DNA from: CAITNM01 sp021298215
GTDB lineage: Bacteria > Pseudomonadota > Alphaproteobacteria > Paracaedibacterales > CAITNM01
Assembly: GCA_046309815.1 (NCBI GenBank)
Contig: JBKCOJ010000006.1
Coordinates: 4,668 to 68,667, forward strand
Length of the DNA stretch: 64,000 nucleotides
Direction of reading: 5' to 3'
Below are positions 35,495-43,899 of the stretch, piece by piece; position 1 is the stretch's first letter; the number at the start of each line of letters is the position of its first letter. Both the position numbers and the translations under genes were made by a program. Below the pieces are notes generated by a model. That model did not search any database. It was not told the DNA's origin and was given only the letters and a program-made list of their open reading frames with translations.

Positions 35495-37131
35495 AGATCT
35501 GGATTTTCCTTAATTTAGCAATGTATCAAGCGCTTGCGGCGATGGCGGAAGGCCATCACCAAGGTAAGGCATTAGCCGGATCTCTTCTAGGCGGTGTGCA
35601 AGCAGCAGCGGGTACATCTGCGGCCATCGTGCCAGGATTTGTCACCGATAATCCAAAAGAAGCCTCGTTGGATAATGGCTCCATTGGAGGAGCTACCAGC
35701 GCTGAAGTGAGAAGTAACGAGGCTTCGGTAGCGATTTCAGAAAACTCACGAACACGACAAAAGTTTGTGCTTGATCCAAGCACGGATCCTCTGTTTATCA
35801 ATGCTAATAAAGCAACAGCGAACCCAGAACAAACCATGCAGGAGATGATTGTTGAAACGTCTTATGGGTCAGGGGGAGATCAAGATGAGATCGTTGAGTG
35901 TATGGAAGGGGGGGACGAATACCGTCAATCCTGTCGTAAACATTTAGTGGTTAATATTCAAATCACCCAAGCAAAAAAGTTTATCTCTGGTTATCAAACA
36001 GACACACGTGATTGTCGGTTGAATAGTGAATACTTTTGTGTTCCTCACTTGAATTGCTGTCCATCAGTGCCTGTATATTCAACAATCCCTCGTAAAGTCG
36101 AGATCGTTTCGGAAGAATGGATTGATGGGTGTGCAGTTCTAGAAGCGCAAAGTGATGAAGGACTATGTCGGTATGAAGAAGAGATTGTTGGTCCTCAAGA
36201 AACGCGCTCAATTCAGGGCCCTGTGGTTGGATCTTCTGCTTTTGATAGTGAGTCGATTAAACGTGATGCTTGGGAAAAGACGTATGTCTATGCGTGCTTA
36301 AAAAAGATCGAAGGCACCTGTGATGCCCTGCGTGCTAAAGGATGCATTCAAATTAGCTCTGTTTGTGCTGAAGAAATTGGAGGCGTCTGTGTCGCGTGGA
36401 AGCAAACCTTTAGGTGTCCTTCTGCAAAAAAGAAGACGCGTAAATACCGCGCGGTGGGAGAGAAGTCACCGTTTTGTTTAACGGGTGATTGTGTTGATAG
36501 TGACTATGAAACTAACGGCGAAATGCTGAATGCGATGGCGCAGTTGGCAGTGCTCAAAGAAGTGCAAAACGATATTCGAGCCAATGTAGGAATCTTTAAA
36601 GGACAGCCACGGCAATGTCGGAAGAATTGTGTGGGGTTTCGTGATTGCTGCACCACCGGCAAAGGCTGGGGTGTTAGCATGCATCTTGCGGAGTGTAGTG
36701 GGGAAGAACGAGAACTTGCTGATTGGCGTGAGAAAAAACGGTGCGTTTTTGTAGGGACCTACTGTGCTGAAAAACTCATTGGTGTGTGCATTCGTAAAAA
36801 ATCCAGCTTTTGCTGTTTTGGGACCAAGCTTGCAAAACTTCTGAATGATCAAGGACGGCGTCAACTAGGAATTGGGTTTGGGGACGCAGAAGCCCCTGAC
36901 TGTCGGGGTTTAACACCCGATGAGTTAAGCCGAATCGATATGTCGCGCATGGATTTGTCCGAATTGTATGAGGATGTTCAGAAGAATTTCAAACCAAAAG
37001 CCCAAGAACATATCGCCCAAGGGGTGGAATTAGACCGCATTCGCGAAAACATGAGTCACATGACCAAAAAAGTGAAGGTTTCTGGAACGAACGGAGATTC
37101 TTCATCCAACACGGTAAGAGATCAGCTTTGA
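35491..37131 (+). CDS. traN: TraN, Cys-rich mating-pair stabilisation protein
   Basis: A 546-residue outer-membrane protein with more than 25 cysteines. Typical TraN segments are CLKKIEGTCDALRAKGCIQISSVCAEEIGGVCVAWKQTF and CVGFRDCCTTGKGWG...KRCVFVGTYCAEKLIGVCIRKKSSFCCFGTKLAKLLNDQGRRQLGIGFG. TraN stabilises contact with recipient cells. It overlaps trbC and the traF start frame by four bases each. Confidence 0.92.
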   Translation: MKIWIFLNLAMYQALAAMAEGHHQGKALAGSLLGGVQAAAGTSAAIVPGFVTDNPKEASLDNGSIGGATSAEVRSNEASVAISENSRTRQKFVLDPSTDPLFINANKATANPEQTMQEMIVETSYGSGGDQDEIVECMEGGDEYRQSCRKHLVVNIQITQAKKFISGYQTDTRDCRLNSEYFCVPHLNCCPSVPVYSTIPRKVEIVSEEWIDGCAVLEAQSDEGLCRYEEEIVGPQETRSIQGPVVGSSAFDSESIKRDAWEKTYVYACLKKIEGTCDALRAKGCIQISSVCAEEIGGVCVAWKQTFRCPSAKKKTRKYRAVGEKSPFCLTGDCVDSDYETNGEMLNAMAQLAVLKEVQNDIRANVGIFKGQPRQCRKNCVGFRDCCTTGKGWGVSMHLAECSGEERELADWREKKRCVFVGTYCAEKLIGVCIRKKSSFCCFGTKLAKLLNDQGRRQLGIGFGDAEAPDCRGLTPDELSRIDMSRMDLSELYEDVQKNFKPKAQEHIAQGVELDRIRENMSHMTKKVKVSGTNGDSSSNTVRDQL

Positions 37132-37148
37132 GAAAAGGAATGAAGGGT

Positions 37149-37931
37149 ATGAAAAAACATAAAGAATTCTTAATAGGGCTAGTTCTTACCTCCACGCTAG
37201 AGGCAACCTCGTATTACCAAAATCATGAAAAGGGCTGGCATTGGTATGAGCTGCAAGAAGTACCAATCGAAGAAAAGCAGCCCGCTGAAAAACCCGTAAA
37301 CTCTTCAACAAGTTCTTCCATACTTTCGAAGAAAAAAACTCCTAAAGAGATCGTGGCAAGCTACCGCGAAGAACTCGAAAATCGTCTTGCTGCGGCCTGG
37401 ATTGATCCCACGCCACAAAAAATACGCGCTTATCAAGACATGCAAAAGGATATGACGGATCGTTCCAAGGCATTTAGTGATGGGTGGATGCAAAGCGTGT
37501 TTTTAAACCCAGCTCTTGATCACACTCTGGTCTCGCCAGTGAATCAGCGCGCTCGTCATGTACAACTGGATCTAGAAAAGAAACAAGTGAAAGAAACCAT
37601 CCAAGCGCTTGCCAAAGAGTATGGGTTGTTTTTCTTTTTTAGTGGCAATTGTGAGTACTGTCATCAGTTTGCGCCAATTGTGAAGCAATTTAGTGAGCAA
37701 TATGGCTGGGAAGTCCTTCCTATTAGTGTTGATGGCGGTCAATTAGATCTCTTTCCCAATGCACAACCGGATAATGGCCTGTTTGTCCAGTGGCAACCTG
37801 GCAATCAAGGGCAGGTGATGCCCGCTTTATTCGCGGTGAATCCCAATACCGGTCATGTCATTCCCATTGCATTTGGCATGACCAGTATTGATCAAATGGA
37901 AATCCGGATTATGAGTTTGGTGAAAGCATGA
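37149..37931 (+). CDS. traF: TraF, thioredoxin-like periplasmic pilus assembly protein
   Basis: A 260-residue protein. The ATG at 37149 fits the signal peptide (KKHKEFLIGLVLTSTLEATS); longer frames start upstream at TTG 37128. GWHWYELQEVP is a TraF hallmark. A C-x2-C active site sits in GNCEYCHQFAPIVKQF, so unlike F-plasmid TraF it may be redox active. It likely helps disulfide formation in TraN, TraU and TraH. Confidence 0.9.
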   Translation: MKKHKEFLIGLVLTSTLEATSYYQNHEKGWHWYELQEVPIEEKQPAEKPVNSSTSSSILSKKKTPKEIVASYREELENRLAAAWIDPTPQKIRAYQDMQKDMTDRSKAFSDGWMQSVFLNPALDHTLVSPVNQRARHVQLDLEKKQVKETIQALAKEYGLFFFFSGNCEYCHQFAPIVKQFSEQYGWEVLPISVDGGQLDLFPNAQPDNGLFVQWQPGNQGQVMPALFAVNPNTGHVIPIAFGMTSIDQMEIRIMSLVKA

Positions 37932-39592
37932 ACATACTTAAGATGCTTTTAAGGTTGTTGAAAAGACGATGGACTTACCCACGTCATTTTTCCATTGCTC
38001 AAAGGCTGCAGCAACAGCAGGATTTTTCATCTGTTCGGTGGGTCGTAAACTATAAAGATAGGTCTGCACAGAGTATAACACCAGTGTTTGCACGTTGGTG
38101 TCTAAAGCCTCGGCAAGGGTTGCTAACGAATCTGCTACGTCCTCAGGAAGGTCAATCTGCATGGATCAATGCTTTTGTTTCTTTTTCACCTAGTGTAGGA
38201 GGTTTCTTTTTTAAAGCCAAGCGAGCTCTGCAAGCTCTCCTTCTCCTGGCGATGATGAGCAGCGCTAGTCTTTATGCGCCTATCGCTCAAGACTTGATGA
38301 CCTTTTTTAAGAGTGCTGGCATGGCGAGTAATGTGACAGCTCCAGGCGCCTATCGAGACCAATCTGCAGGATATTATACTGGCGGCAGTATTATGGCTCG
38401 TACCGGAGCACGTAATGCGCAACTGGCAACGGTGCAAATGCCTGGATTTCGAGCTGGGTGCGGTGGTATTGATATGTGGACGGGGGGATTTTCGCATATC
38501 AGTGCTGGGGCGATGGTGGAGATGATGCGCAATATTGGCTCATCCGCTGCTTCTTATGCGTTTATGCTGGCGGTGCAAACCGTGAGTCCGCAGATCTATA
38601 ACATTATGAATGAGCTGAATGCCTTAGCTACCCAAATCAACCAGACCAATATCAATTCTTGTGAAGCCGCAGCAACGATGCTAGGGGGAATCTGGCCAAA
38701 GTTGGATCAGTCGAGTAAACATTTGTGTCAGGCGATGGGAAGCAATCTTGGCGCTTTCTCTGATTGGGCAGCTGCTCGTCAAGGTTGTGGTGCCAAAGGG
38801 GACCGTGATGGGATATTAAGCCGGGCCGGGTCAGATCCTAAGTATAAAGACATGTTGGTCGGTGAATTTAACTTGGCTTGGAAAGCGATTCAAACCAACG
38901 CCTTTTTAAGTACCGATCAAGAACTCGCCCAACTCTTCTTAACCTTAGTGGGTTCTATCATTGCCAGAAAGAATGGGACAGAGTTTGAGATCACGATGCT
39001 ACCGGGGCATGCGGATCGCGATGATGTTTTAAATGGTCTGCTTAATGGCGGCAATACGCCTATTTATCGATGTGATGATGGAAAGTGTCTGCGTCCCGTC
39101 ATGCAGCACATCAATCTTCCCGAAGCGCATGCCTTGTTCAAAAAGACTCACTTAATCTTAGAGAGCCTGATTGAAAAGATCTATGCCGATACGGAACCTA
39201 CGGCTGAAGAAAAAGACTTTCTCAACTCGACACGCTTGCCCGTCTATAAGATGTTGAACGTCAGTACGGCGTTTCGTAAAGGCTATGCACCGATCGATGT
39301 GCATCAATACGCCGAGCTGATTGCCCTTGATATTCTTTACAAATACGTCATTGAGGTCATTGATATTGTGCATGATAGCGTGGCGCAGCTGAAATCGATT
39401 CAGGTCGATGATGCGCATATGGATCGTTTCTTAAATCAACTGCGCCATGCCCGAGAACGCATCACCCACAAACGTCAATCGGCTTATCAACAAATGGACA
39501 GTCATTTATCGATGATTCAATCAACGCAAGTCATTGAGAAACAATTGCATGTGATGATGGGCAATGTCGCTAATGAGTATAACTGGATGTAA
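37928..39592 (+). CDS. traH: TraH, pilus assembly protein with an unusual N-terminal extension
   Basis: The family domain begins near residue 118: LMTFFKSAGMASNVTAPGAYRDQSAGYYTGGSIMARTGARN...FRAGCGGIDMWTGGFSHI is unmistakable TraH. A normal signal peptide (KAKRALQALLLLAMMSSASLYA) lies just before it, at residues about 95-116. The frame extends 94 residues further to an ATG that overlaps the traF stop (ATGA). That extension is Arg/Gln-rich with no TraH likeness, and an RHH-type gene lies antisense to it. A TAGGAGGT at 38195-38202 precedes the signal peptide, but no start codon follows at normal spacing. Confidence 0.9.
   Translation: MNILKMLLRLLKRRWTYPRHFSIAQRLQQQQDFSSVRWVVNYKDRSAQSITPVFARWCLKPRQGLLTNLLRPQEGQSAWINAFVSFSPSVGGFFFKAKRALQALLLLAMMSSASLYAPIAQDLMTFFKSAGMASNVTAPGAYRDQSAGYYTGGSIMARTGARNAQLATVQMPGFRAGCGGIDMWTGGFSHISAGAMVEMMRNIGSSAASYAFMLAVQTVSPQIYNIMNELNALATQINQTNINSCEAAATMLGGIWPKLDQSSKHLCQAMGSNLGAFSDWAAARQGCGAKGDRDGILSRAGSDPKYKDMLVGEFNLAWKAIQTNAFLSTDQELAQLFLTLVGSIIARKNGTEFEITMLPGHADRDDVLNGLLNGGNTPIYRCDDGKCLRPVMQHINLPEAHALFKKTHLILESLIEKIYADTEPTAEEKDFLNSTRLPVYKMLNVSTAFRKGYAPIDVHQYAELIALDILYKYVIEVIDIVHDSVAQLKSIQVDDAHMDRFLNQLRHARERITHKRQSAYQQMDSHLSMIQSTQVIEKQLHVMMGNVANEYNWM
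37938..38162 (-). CDS. RHH-type antitoxin-like protein, antisense to the 5' end of traH
   Basis: A 74-residue minus-strand frame reads MQIDLPEDVADSLATLAEALDTNV and so on, with NPAVAAAFEQWKNDVGK near its end. This is a convincing ribbon-helix-helix (ParD/CopG-like) antitoxin pattern: a short strand, two helices and a toxin-binding tail. It ends 7 bases past the traF stop and covers the part of traH that does not look like TraH. No toxin partner is visible. It may be a small gene that entered between traF and traH, or a chance frame; the ribosome binding site is weak. Confidence 0.45.
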   Translation of the reverse strand: MQIDLPEDVADSLATLAEALDTNVQTLVLYSVQTYLYSLRPTEQMKNPAVAAAFEQWKNDVGKSIVFSTTLKAS

Positions 39593-39607
39593 ATAAAGGG
39601 AATAACC

Positions 39608-42370
39608 ATGGAATATGAAATCTATACCTTTGGAAATGGCGAAATCCTGCAAGGTGTCTTTAACTCTATCGCTGCCTGTTTGAATGGCCATACCGGAACT
39701 CTTTATGAGCCGCTTAAGCGAATAGGGATGATCTTAGGGGTGTTTTGGGCAGCACTCTATGCAGTGTATGGGGACATGATGAAACCATTAACCCATTGGA
39801 TACTTCCGATGTCGGTATTTACCACGCTGCTCTTCGCACCACAGGCAAGTGTGTGGATTCATGATCCAGTGACGAAGTTTCATCAAAAGGTGGATAACCT
39901 TCCTTATGGCCTTGCGGCCTTTGCTGGGTACATCAGTAAGTTTGGCAACGTCATTACCGAGCAAGTGGAGAAAGTCTTTACACTTCCTGATGACCTTAAG
40001 TATCAAAAGTCTGGATCGCTCTTTGCCGGTAACATTATCCAACAAGCGAAATCCTTTCACATTACCAACGAAGACCTAGCGGAAAACATGCGCGGGTTTG
40101 TGGGTCAATGTATTCTTTATGATGCGATGTTGGGACGTAAATACACGGTTGATGATCTTCGCCACAGTGATGATATTTGGGAGCTGGTTTCTACCAACGC
40201 CTCACCGGTACGTTCTTTCTTATGGCGAGAACCCCGTCAGGCTGGTGAAGCAGGCGCACGACCAGAGATTATTACCTGCCGAGAAGGGGTAGCTCGGTTT
40301 AATCGATTATGGGGGCAAGAATTAGATCGAAGTGCCACGATCTTTGGTAAGAAGATCTTTGGCAACCATGCGTTGATTAATGGTAAAGCCGAATTACTTA
40401 AATACCTTCCATTAAGCTATGGATCCTTAGGGAATATTGCGAAGTCGGCGCAAGAGATTATTCAGCAGCAGATCATGATCTACAGCATTGTTGATGGCAT
40501 TGAAGCCAATGGGGCAGCGGTCGGTAATGCCCAAAACTTTGCGGCACGCCGGGCTTACTTACAGCAGCGCTCAACCTATGAGACCTTAGGAGCGATGGCC
40601 GGAGAGACTTTGCCAACCATGAAAGCTGTACTTGAAGCGATTGCCTATGCGTGTTTTCTCTTTATTATTCCGATGGCTCTTTTGCCCTTTGGCTATCAGT
40701 TTCTCCTGCGTTGGGCACAAATTCTTCTTTGGTTACAAATGTGGGCACCCTTATATGCAATCTTGAACTACGTCATGACCATGGCGGCACGCTCAAAAAC
40801 CCTATCCCTGTTATCTCTTTCCAATGAGGCAGGAGTAACTATCGCTAGTTCCGTAGGCATTGCCAATCTGAACACGGATATTGCCTCAATGGCTGGGTAT
40901 TTAGCCATGAGTATCCCTTTTCTCTGCATTGCCATTGTGAAAGGAGTAGGGAGCTTCGTGCACATGGCCTCACACTTAGGCAATGTAGGGCAGGGTGCTG
41001 CCAGTATGGCAGCCACCGAAGTGACCTCGGGGAATTTAAGTTTTGGGAACATCTCAGAAGGGAATGTGCAGATTTCGAATGGATCGATATTGCAGCGTTC
41101 TAATGCCGCTGCATATAAAGCCCATTCGTTCTCGATGCAAGATGGTCGTGTGGAAATGACAACGATGGCGGATGGTTCACAGATTTCGAATATTGGCACC
41201 TCCAATCTGCCAATTAGCCTTAACGTGGCGGAATCGCAGAGTAATCAACTCTCGGAAATGGCAAGCAGAAGTTACCAAAACGCCATGAATTTAAGCGAGA
41301 GCTCTTCACAACACCTAAGTAGTAGTGCGCGTTCAGCTGTGAGCTTAAGTGATACGTTGTCAAAGTTTGAAAGTTTAGGCGACACCACAAGTCATGGTAT
41401 CAGCATAGAACAAAGTCAGGCCATTCACCATGGGGCTAATTTAGTTAGAGATTTTGCGAAACAAAATCAAATAGATACAGGAAAATCAGCGCAAATATTA
41501 GCCAATGCGAGCTTTGGAAGTGGCCGAGGAGGATTGGGTGGATCAATAGGGATGAGCGGTGATTTAAGTGCTAGAGAACAAGATATTTATATAAAAGCTC
41601 AGAAGTTTGCCGAAGACCATAATTATCAAGAAGCAATGCGTGAGGCAGCTTCTGCATCTCAGCAACTATCACATTCAATTACTGACGAAAAAGCTCGACG
41701 GTTAGCAGAAGAAATCTCTGGATCATATGAACATGGGGTTAACCAGCGTAGTGAAGCTGCAAAAAGTTTCAGAAATGCGGAAGACTATAGTCATCAAGCT
41801 AGCTATACGCGCGCTAATAGCGCAACCATTAATTACAACGCAAGTCAGCAGTTTGGAGAATGGTTAGCAGCTCAGCCAGCAGATAATACCAAGGGCCATC
41901 TCGGAACAAGAGGAGCTGCGCATATTATGGCGCATAATCCTAAAATGGCAATGGCTTATGCTGGACGTTATATGGCGGAGAGAGGATTAAACCCAGGTGG
42001 TATTTCTACACCCCCATCTGCGCAGGTGCGAAGCCAGTACGATGCAGAGCAAGGGCATCAGTCTTATGCGGTGACGAAAGATAGTCTGCGGCAAGTGAGA
42101 AACCAAGCGGGGGATATTGCTAGTACTTCAGGTGTTTCAACGCGACAAAATGCGGAAGAAAAGATTATCCAAGGTCATAATATGATAGGGGAAAGGTCAA
42201 ATGAAACATTAAGTCATGGTTCTGCCTTAAAGCAGAATGTTCATACAGAACAAAATAAAGGAGTGGTGAAAAGAGTAGGAAATAAAGGAATTCAAGAAGT
42301 TAACAATATGGTAAATGATGCGGCGGAAGCAGGAAAAAAAATATGGAGCGGGGAATCTCAGCAAAAATGA
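39608..42370 (+). CDS. traG: TraG, mating-pair formation/stabilisation protein
   Basis: A 920-residue inner-membrane protein. N-terminal membrane segments (MILGVFWAALYAVYG, WILPMSVFTTLLFAPQ) and a second cluster (ACFLFIIPMALLPFGYQFLLRWAQILLWLQMWAPLYAILNYVM, residues about 345-390) match TraG. The C-terminal half is a long Ser/Gln/Asn-rich periplasmic helical region ending in coiled coil. TraG works in pilus assembly and entry exclusion. The last third appears more AT-rich than the rest. Confidence 0.92.
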   Translation: MEYEIYTFGNGEILQGVFNSIAACLNGHTGTLYEPLKRIGMILGVFWAALYAVYGDMMKPLTHWILPMSVFTTLLFAPQASVWIHDPVTKFHQKVDNLPYGLAAFAGYISKFGNVITEQVEKVFTLPDDLKYQKSGSLFAGNIIQQAKSFHITNEDLAENMRGFVGQCILYDAMLGRKYTVDDLRHSDDIWELVSTNASPVRSFLWREPRQAGEAGARPEIITCREGVARFNRLWGQELDRSATIFGKKIFGNHALINGKAELLKYLPLSYGSLGNIAKSAQEIIQQQIMIYSIVDGIEANGAAVGNAQNFAARRAYLQQRSTYETLGAMAGETLPTMKAVLEAIAYACFLFIIPMALLPFGYQFLLRWAQILLWLQMWAPLYAILNYVMTMAARSKTLSLLSLSNEAGVTIASSVGIANLNTDIASMAGYLAMSIPFLCIAIVKGVGSFVHMASHLGNVGQGAASMAATEVTSGNLSFGNISEGNVQISNGSILQRSNAAAYKAHSFSMQDGRVEMTTMADGSQISNIGTSNLPISLNVAESQSNQLSEMASRSYQNAMNLSESSSQHLSSSARSAVSLSDTLSKFESLGDTTSHGISIEQSQAIHHGANLVRDFAKQNQIDTGKSAQILANASFGSGRGGLGGSIGMSGDLSAREQDIYIKAQKFAEDHNYQEAMREAASASQQLSHSITDEKARRLAEEISGSYEHGVNQRSEAAKSFRNAEDYSHQASYTRANSATINYNASQQFGEWLAAQPADNTKGHLGTRGAAHIMAHNPKMAMAYAGRYMAERGLNPGGISTPPSAQVRSQYDAEQGHQSYAVTKDSLRQVRNQAGDIASTSGVSTRQNAEEKIIQGHNMIGERSNETLSHGSALKQNVHTEQNKGVVKRVGNKGIQEVNNMVNDAAEAGKKIWSGESQQK

Positions 42371-42372
42371 TA

Positions 42373-42753
42373 TTAGCGATTATATTTATTTGGATAACCC
42401 AAATTATACAAATGATTTGCAGGAGAACCAGCCATACCAGGATTTGTGGACCAGTCATTATATCTTTTTTGATTTTGAATCATCTGTGCGGTGATTGTAT
42501 TAGGATACCGATCAGAAAACTTAATCTTGATCTTCATTTTAAAGAAATCAACAAGACCAGCAATAACAAGAGAAATGAGGATGTTTCTCCAGTTCGCTGT
42601 GTGCAGATCGATAACGTTGATCATCATGCCAAGCATGCCCAGTATAATTGCATGGCGCCACAAAAAACGTACGGACTTGATGGAGTTATCAAGAACATTT
42701 TGCCATTTATGTACAGTCTTAACCTGCATGTCTTGTTGATCGATATTTTTCAT
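42373..42753 (-). CDS. Small membrane protein of unknown function
   Basis: A 126-residue protein read toward traG; its stop is 3 bases from the traG stop. Two close hydrophobic segments (FLWRHAIILGMLGMMINVID and WRNILISLVIAGLVDFF) form a hairpin, followed by a polar tail. A 133-residue version starts at 42774. A competing plus-strand frame over the same bases lacks protein-like character. The position could suggest an entry-exclusion type role, but there is no sequence support. Confidence 0.65.
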   Translation of the reverse strand: MKNIDQQDMQVKTVHKWQNVLDNSIKSVRFLWRHAIILGMLGMMINVIDLHTANWRNILISLVIAGLVDFFKMKIKIKFSDRYPNTITAQMIQNQKRYNDWSTNPGMAGSPANHLYNLGYPNKYNR

Positions 42754-42864
42754 GTGTTTATTATACCCATTCAATTCTTAAAAATCTATGTATTTAAGAG
42801 AGAAAAGAGGGATTTTTGCGTGTATAGTGAGGAAAACTCTTTATATTTATTAGGAAAATGAAAA

Positions 42865-43899
42865 ATGTCATCTAATGTTTTAGACTCTAAGGATTATCTC
42901 GCTTTTTTCAATGAAATCAAAAAGGATATCCAAACATCTCGCATAAAAGCAGTGCTTGCTGTTAACAAAGAGCTTGTCCTTCTTTATTGGAGAATTGGCA
43001 ATGAAATTTTGAAAAGGAAAAGGGAGCAAGGTTGGGGGTCCGAGGTTGTCAAAGCTCTCGCACAAGATTTAAAACACACTTTCCCAGAAATGAAAGGATT
43101 TGGTGAAAGAAATTTAGTCTATATGCAGACGTTTGCGTCTTCTTATCCGGATTATGAATTTACGCAGGCACTTCCTGCGCAAATTACCTGGTATCACAAT
43201 CAAACAATTCTCGATAAAGTAAAGTTACATCAGGAGCGTCAATGGTATATTGAAAAGACCTTAGAAAACGGTTGGTCTCGTAATGTTTTAGTGATGCATA
43301 TCGAGGCTAAAAGCCATTTAAAGCTCGGAAAAGCGCAAACGAATTTCTTGGAGACTTTGCCTAACCCAACTTCTGACTTAGCACAGCAACTGATTAAATC
43401 TGAATATAACTTTGAATTTTTAGGGCTAGCGGCCGATGTGCATGAGAAAGTGATTGAAAAAGGTTTAATAGATCATATTTGTACCTTTTTGCTTGAGTTG
43501 GGAAAGGGTTTCGCGTTTATGGGCAGCCAATATCGCGTAAAACTTGCGGGAGAAGAGTTTTTTATTGATCTGTTGATGTATCATGTGAAGTTGAAGTGTT
43601 ATGTGGTGATTGAGCTCAAGGCCGGAAAATTTAAACCCGAATACGTGGGAAAACTTGGTTTTTACACAACGGCGATTGATCATGAAGTTAAAGATACTTC
43701 GGATAATCCAACGATTGGCTTATTACTTTGCCAATCTGCCAACCACATTATGGTGGATTACTGTTTGAAAGATACAAAAAAACCAATGGGTGTTGCGGAG
43801 TATACAGCAGGGTTGCCTGATCAATATAAGGATCTCTTACCTACCCCAGAGCAGTTTCAGCATTTGATCAATACATTAGAGACAAAAGAGGATAAATGA
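42865..43899 (+). CDS. YhcG-family (DUF1016) PD-(D/E)XK nuclease-domain protein
   Basis: A 344-residue protein. The N-terminal DUF1016 part has KAVLAVNKELVLLYWRIGNEILKRKREQGWGSEVVKALAQDL...GFGERNLVYMQTFA. The C-terminal part has the nuclease-like core GEEFFIDLLMYHVKLKCYVVIELKAGKFKPEYVGKLGFYTTAID, where D-x(n)-E-L-K fits the PD-(D/E)XK signature. Family members act on DNA, in RNA metabolism or in defence; the role here is not known. It sits as cargo between traG and traD, and its stop overlaps the traD start by 4 bases. Confidence 0.9.
   Translation: MSSNVLDSKDYLAFFNEIKKDIQTSRIKAVLAVNKELVLLYWRIGNEILKRKREQGWGSEVVKALAQDLKHTFPEMKGFGERNLVYMQTFASSYPDYEFTQALPAQITWYHNQTILDKVKLHQERQWYIEKTLENGWSRNVLVMHIEAKSHLKLGKAQTNFLETLPNPTSDLAQQLIKSEYNFEFLGLAADVHEKVIEKGLIDHICTFLLELGKGFAFMGSQYRVKLAGEEFFIDLLMYHVKLKCYVVIELKAGKFKPEYVGKLGFYTTAIDHEVKDTSDNPTIGLLLCQSANHIMVDYCLKDTKKPMGVAEYTAGLPDQYKDLLPTPEQFQHLINTLETKEDK

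Noticed and set aside
42343..42861. 172-codon plus-strand frame after traG
   Set aside because: The overlapping minus-strand frame has a coherent membrane-hairpin pattern; the plus frame has scattered rare residues and overlaps the traG end.
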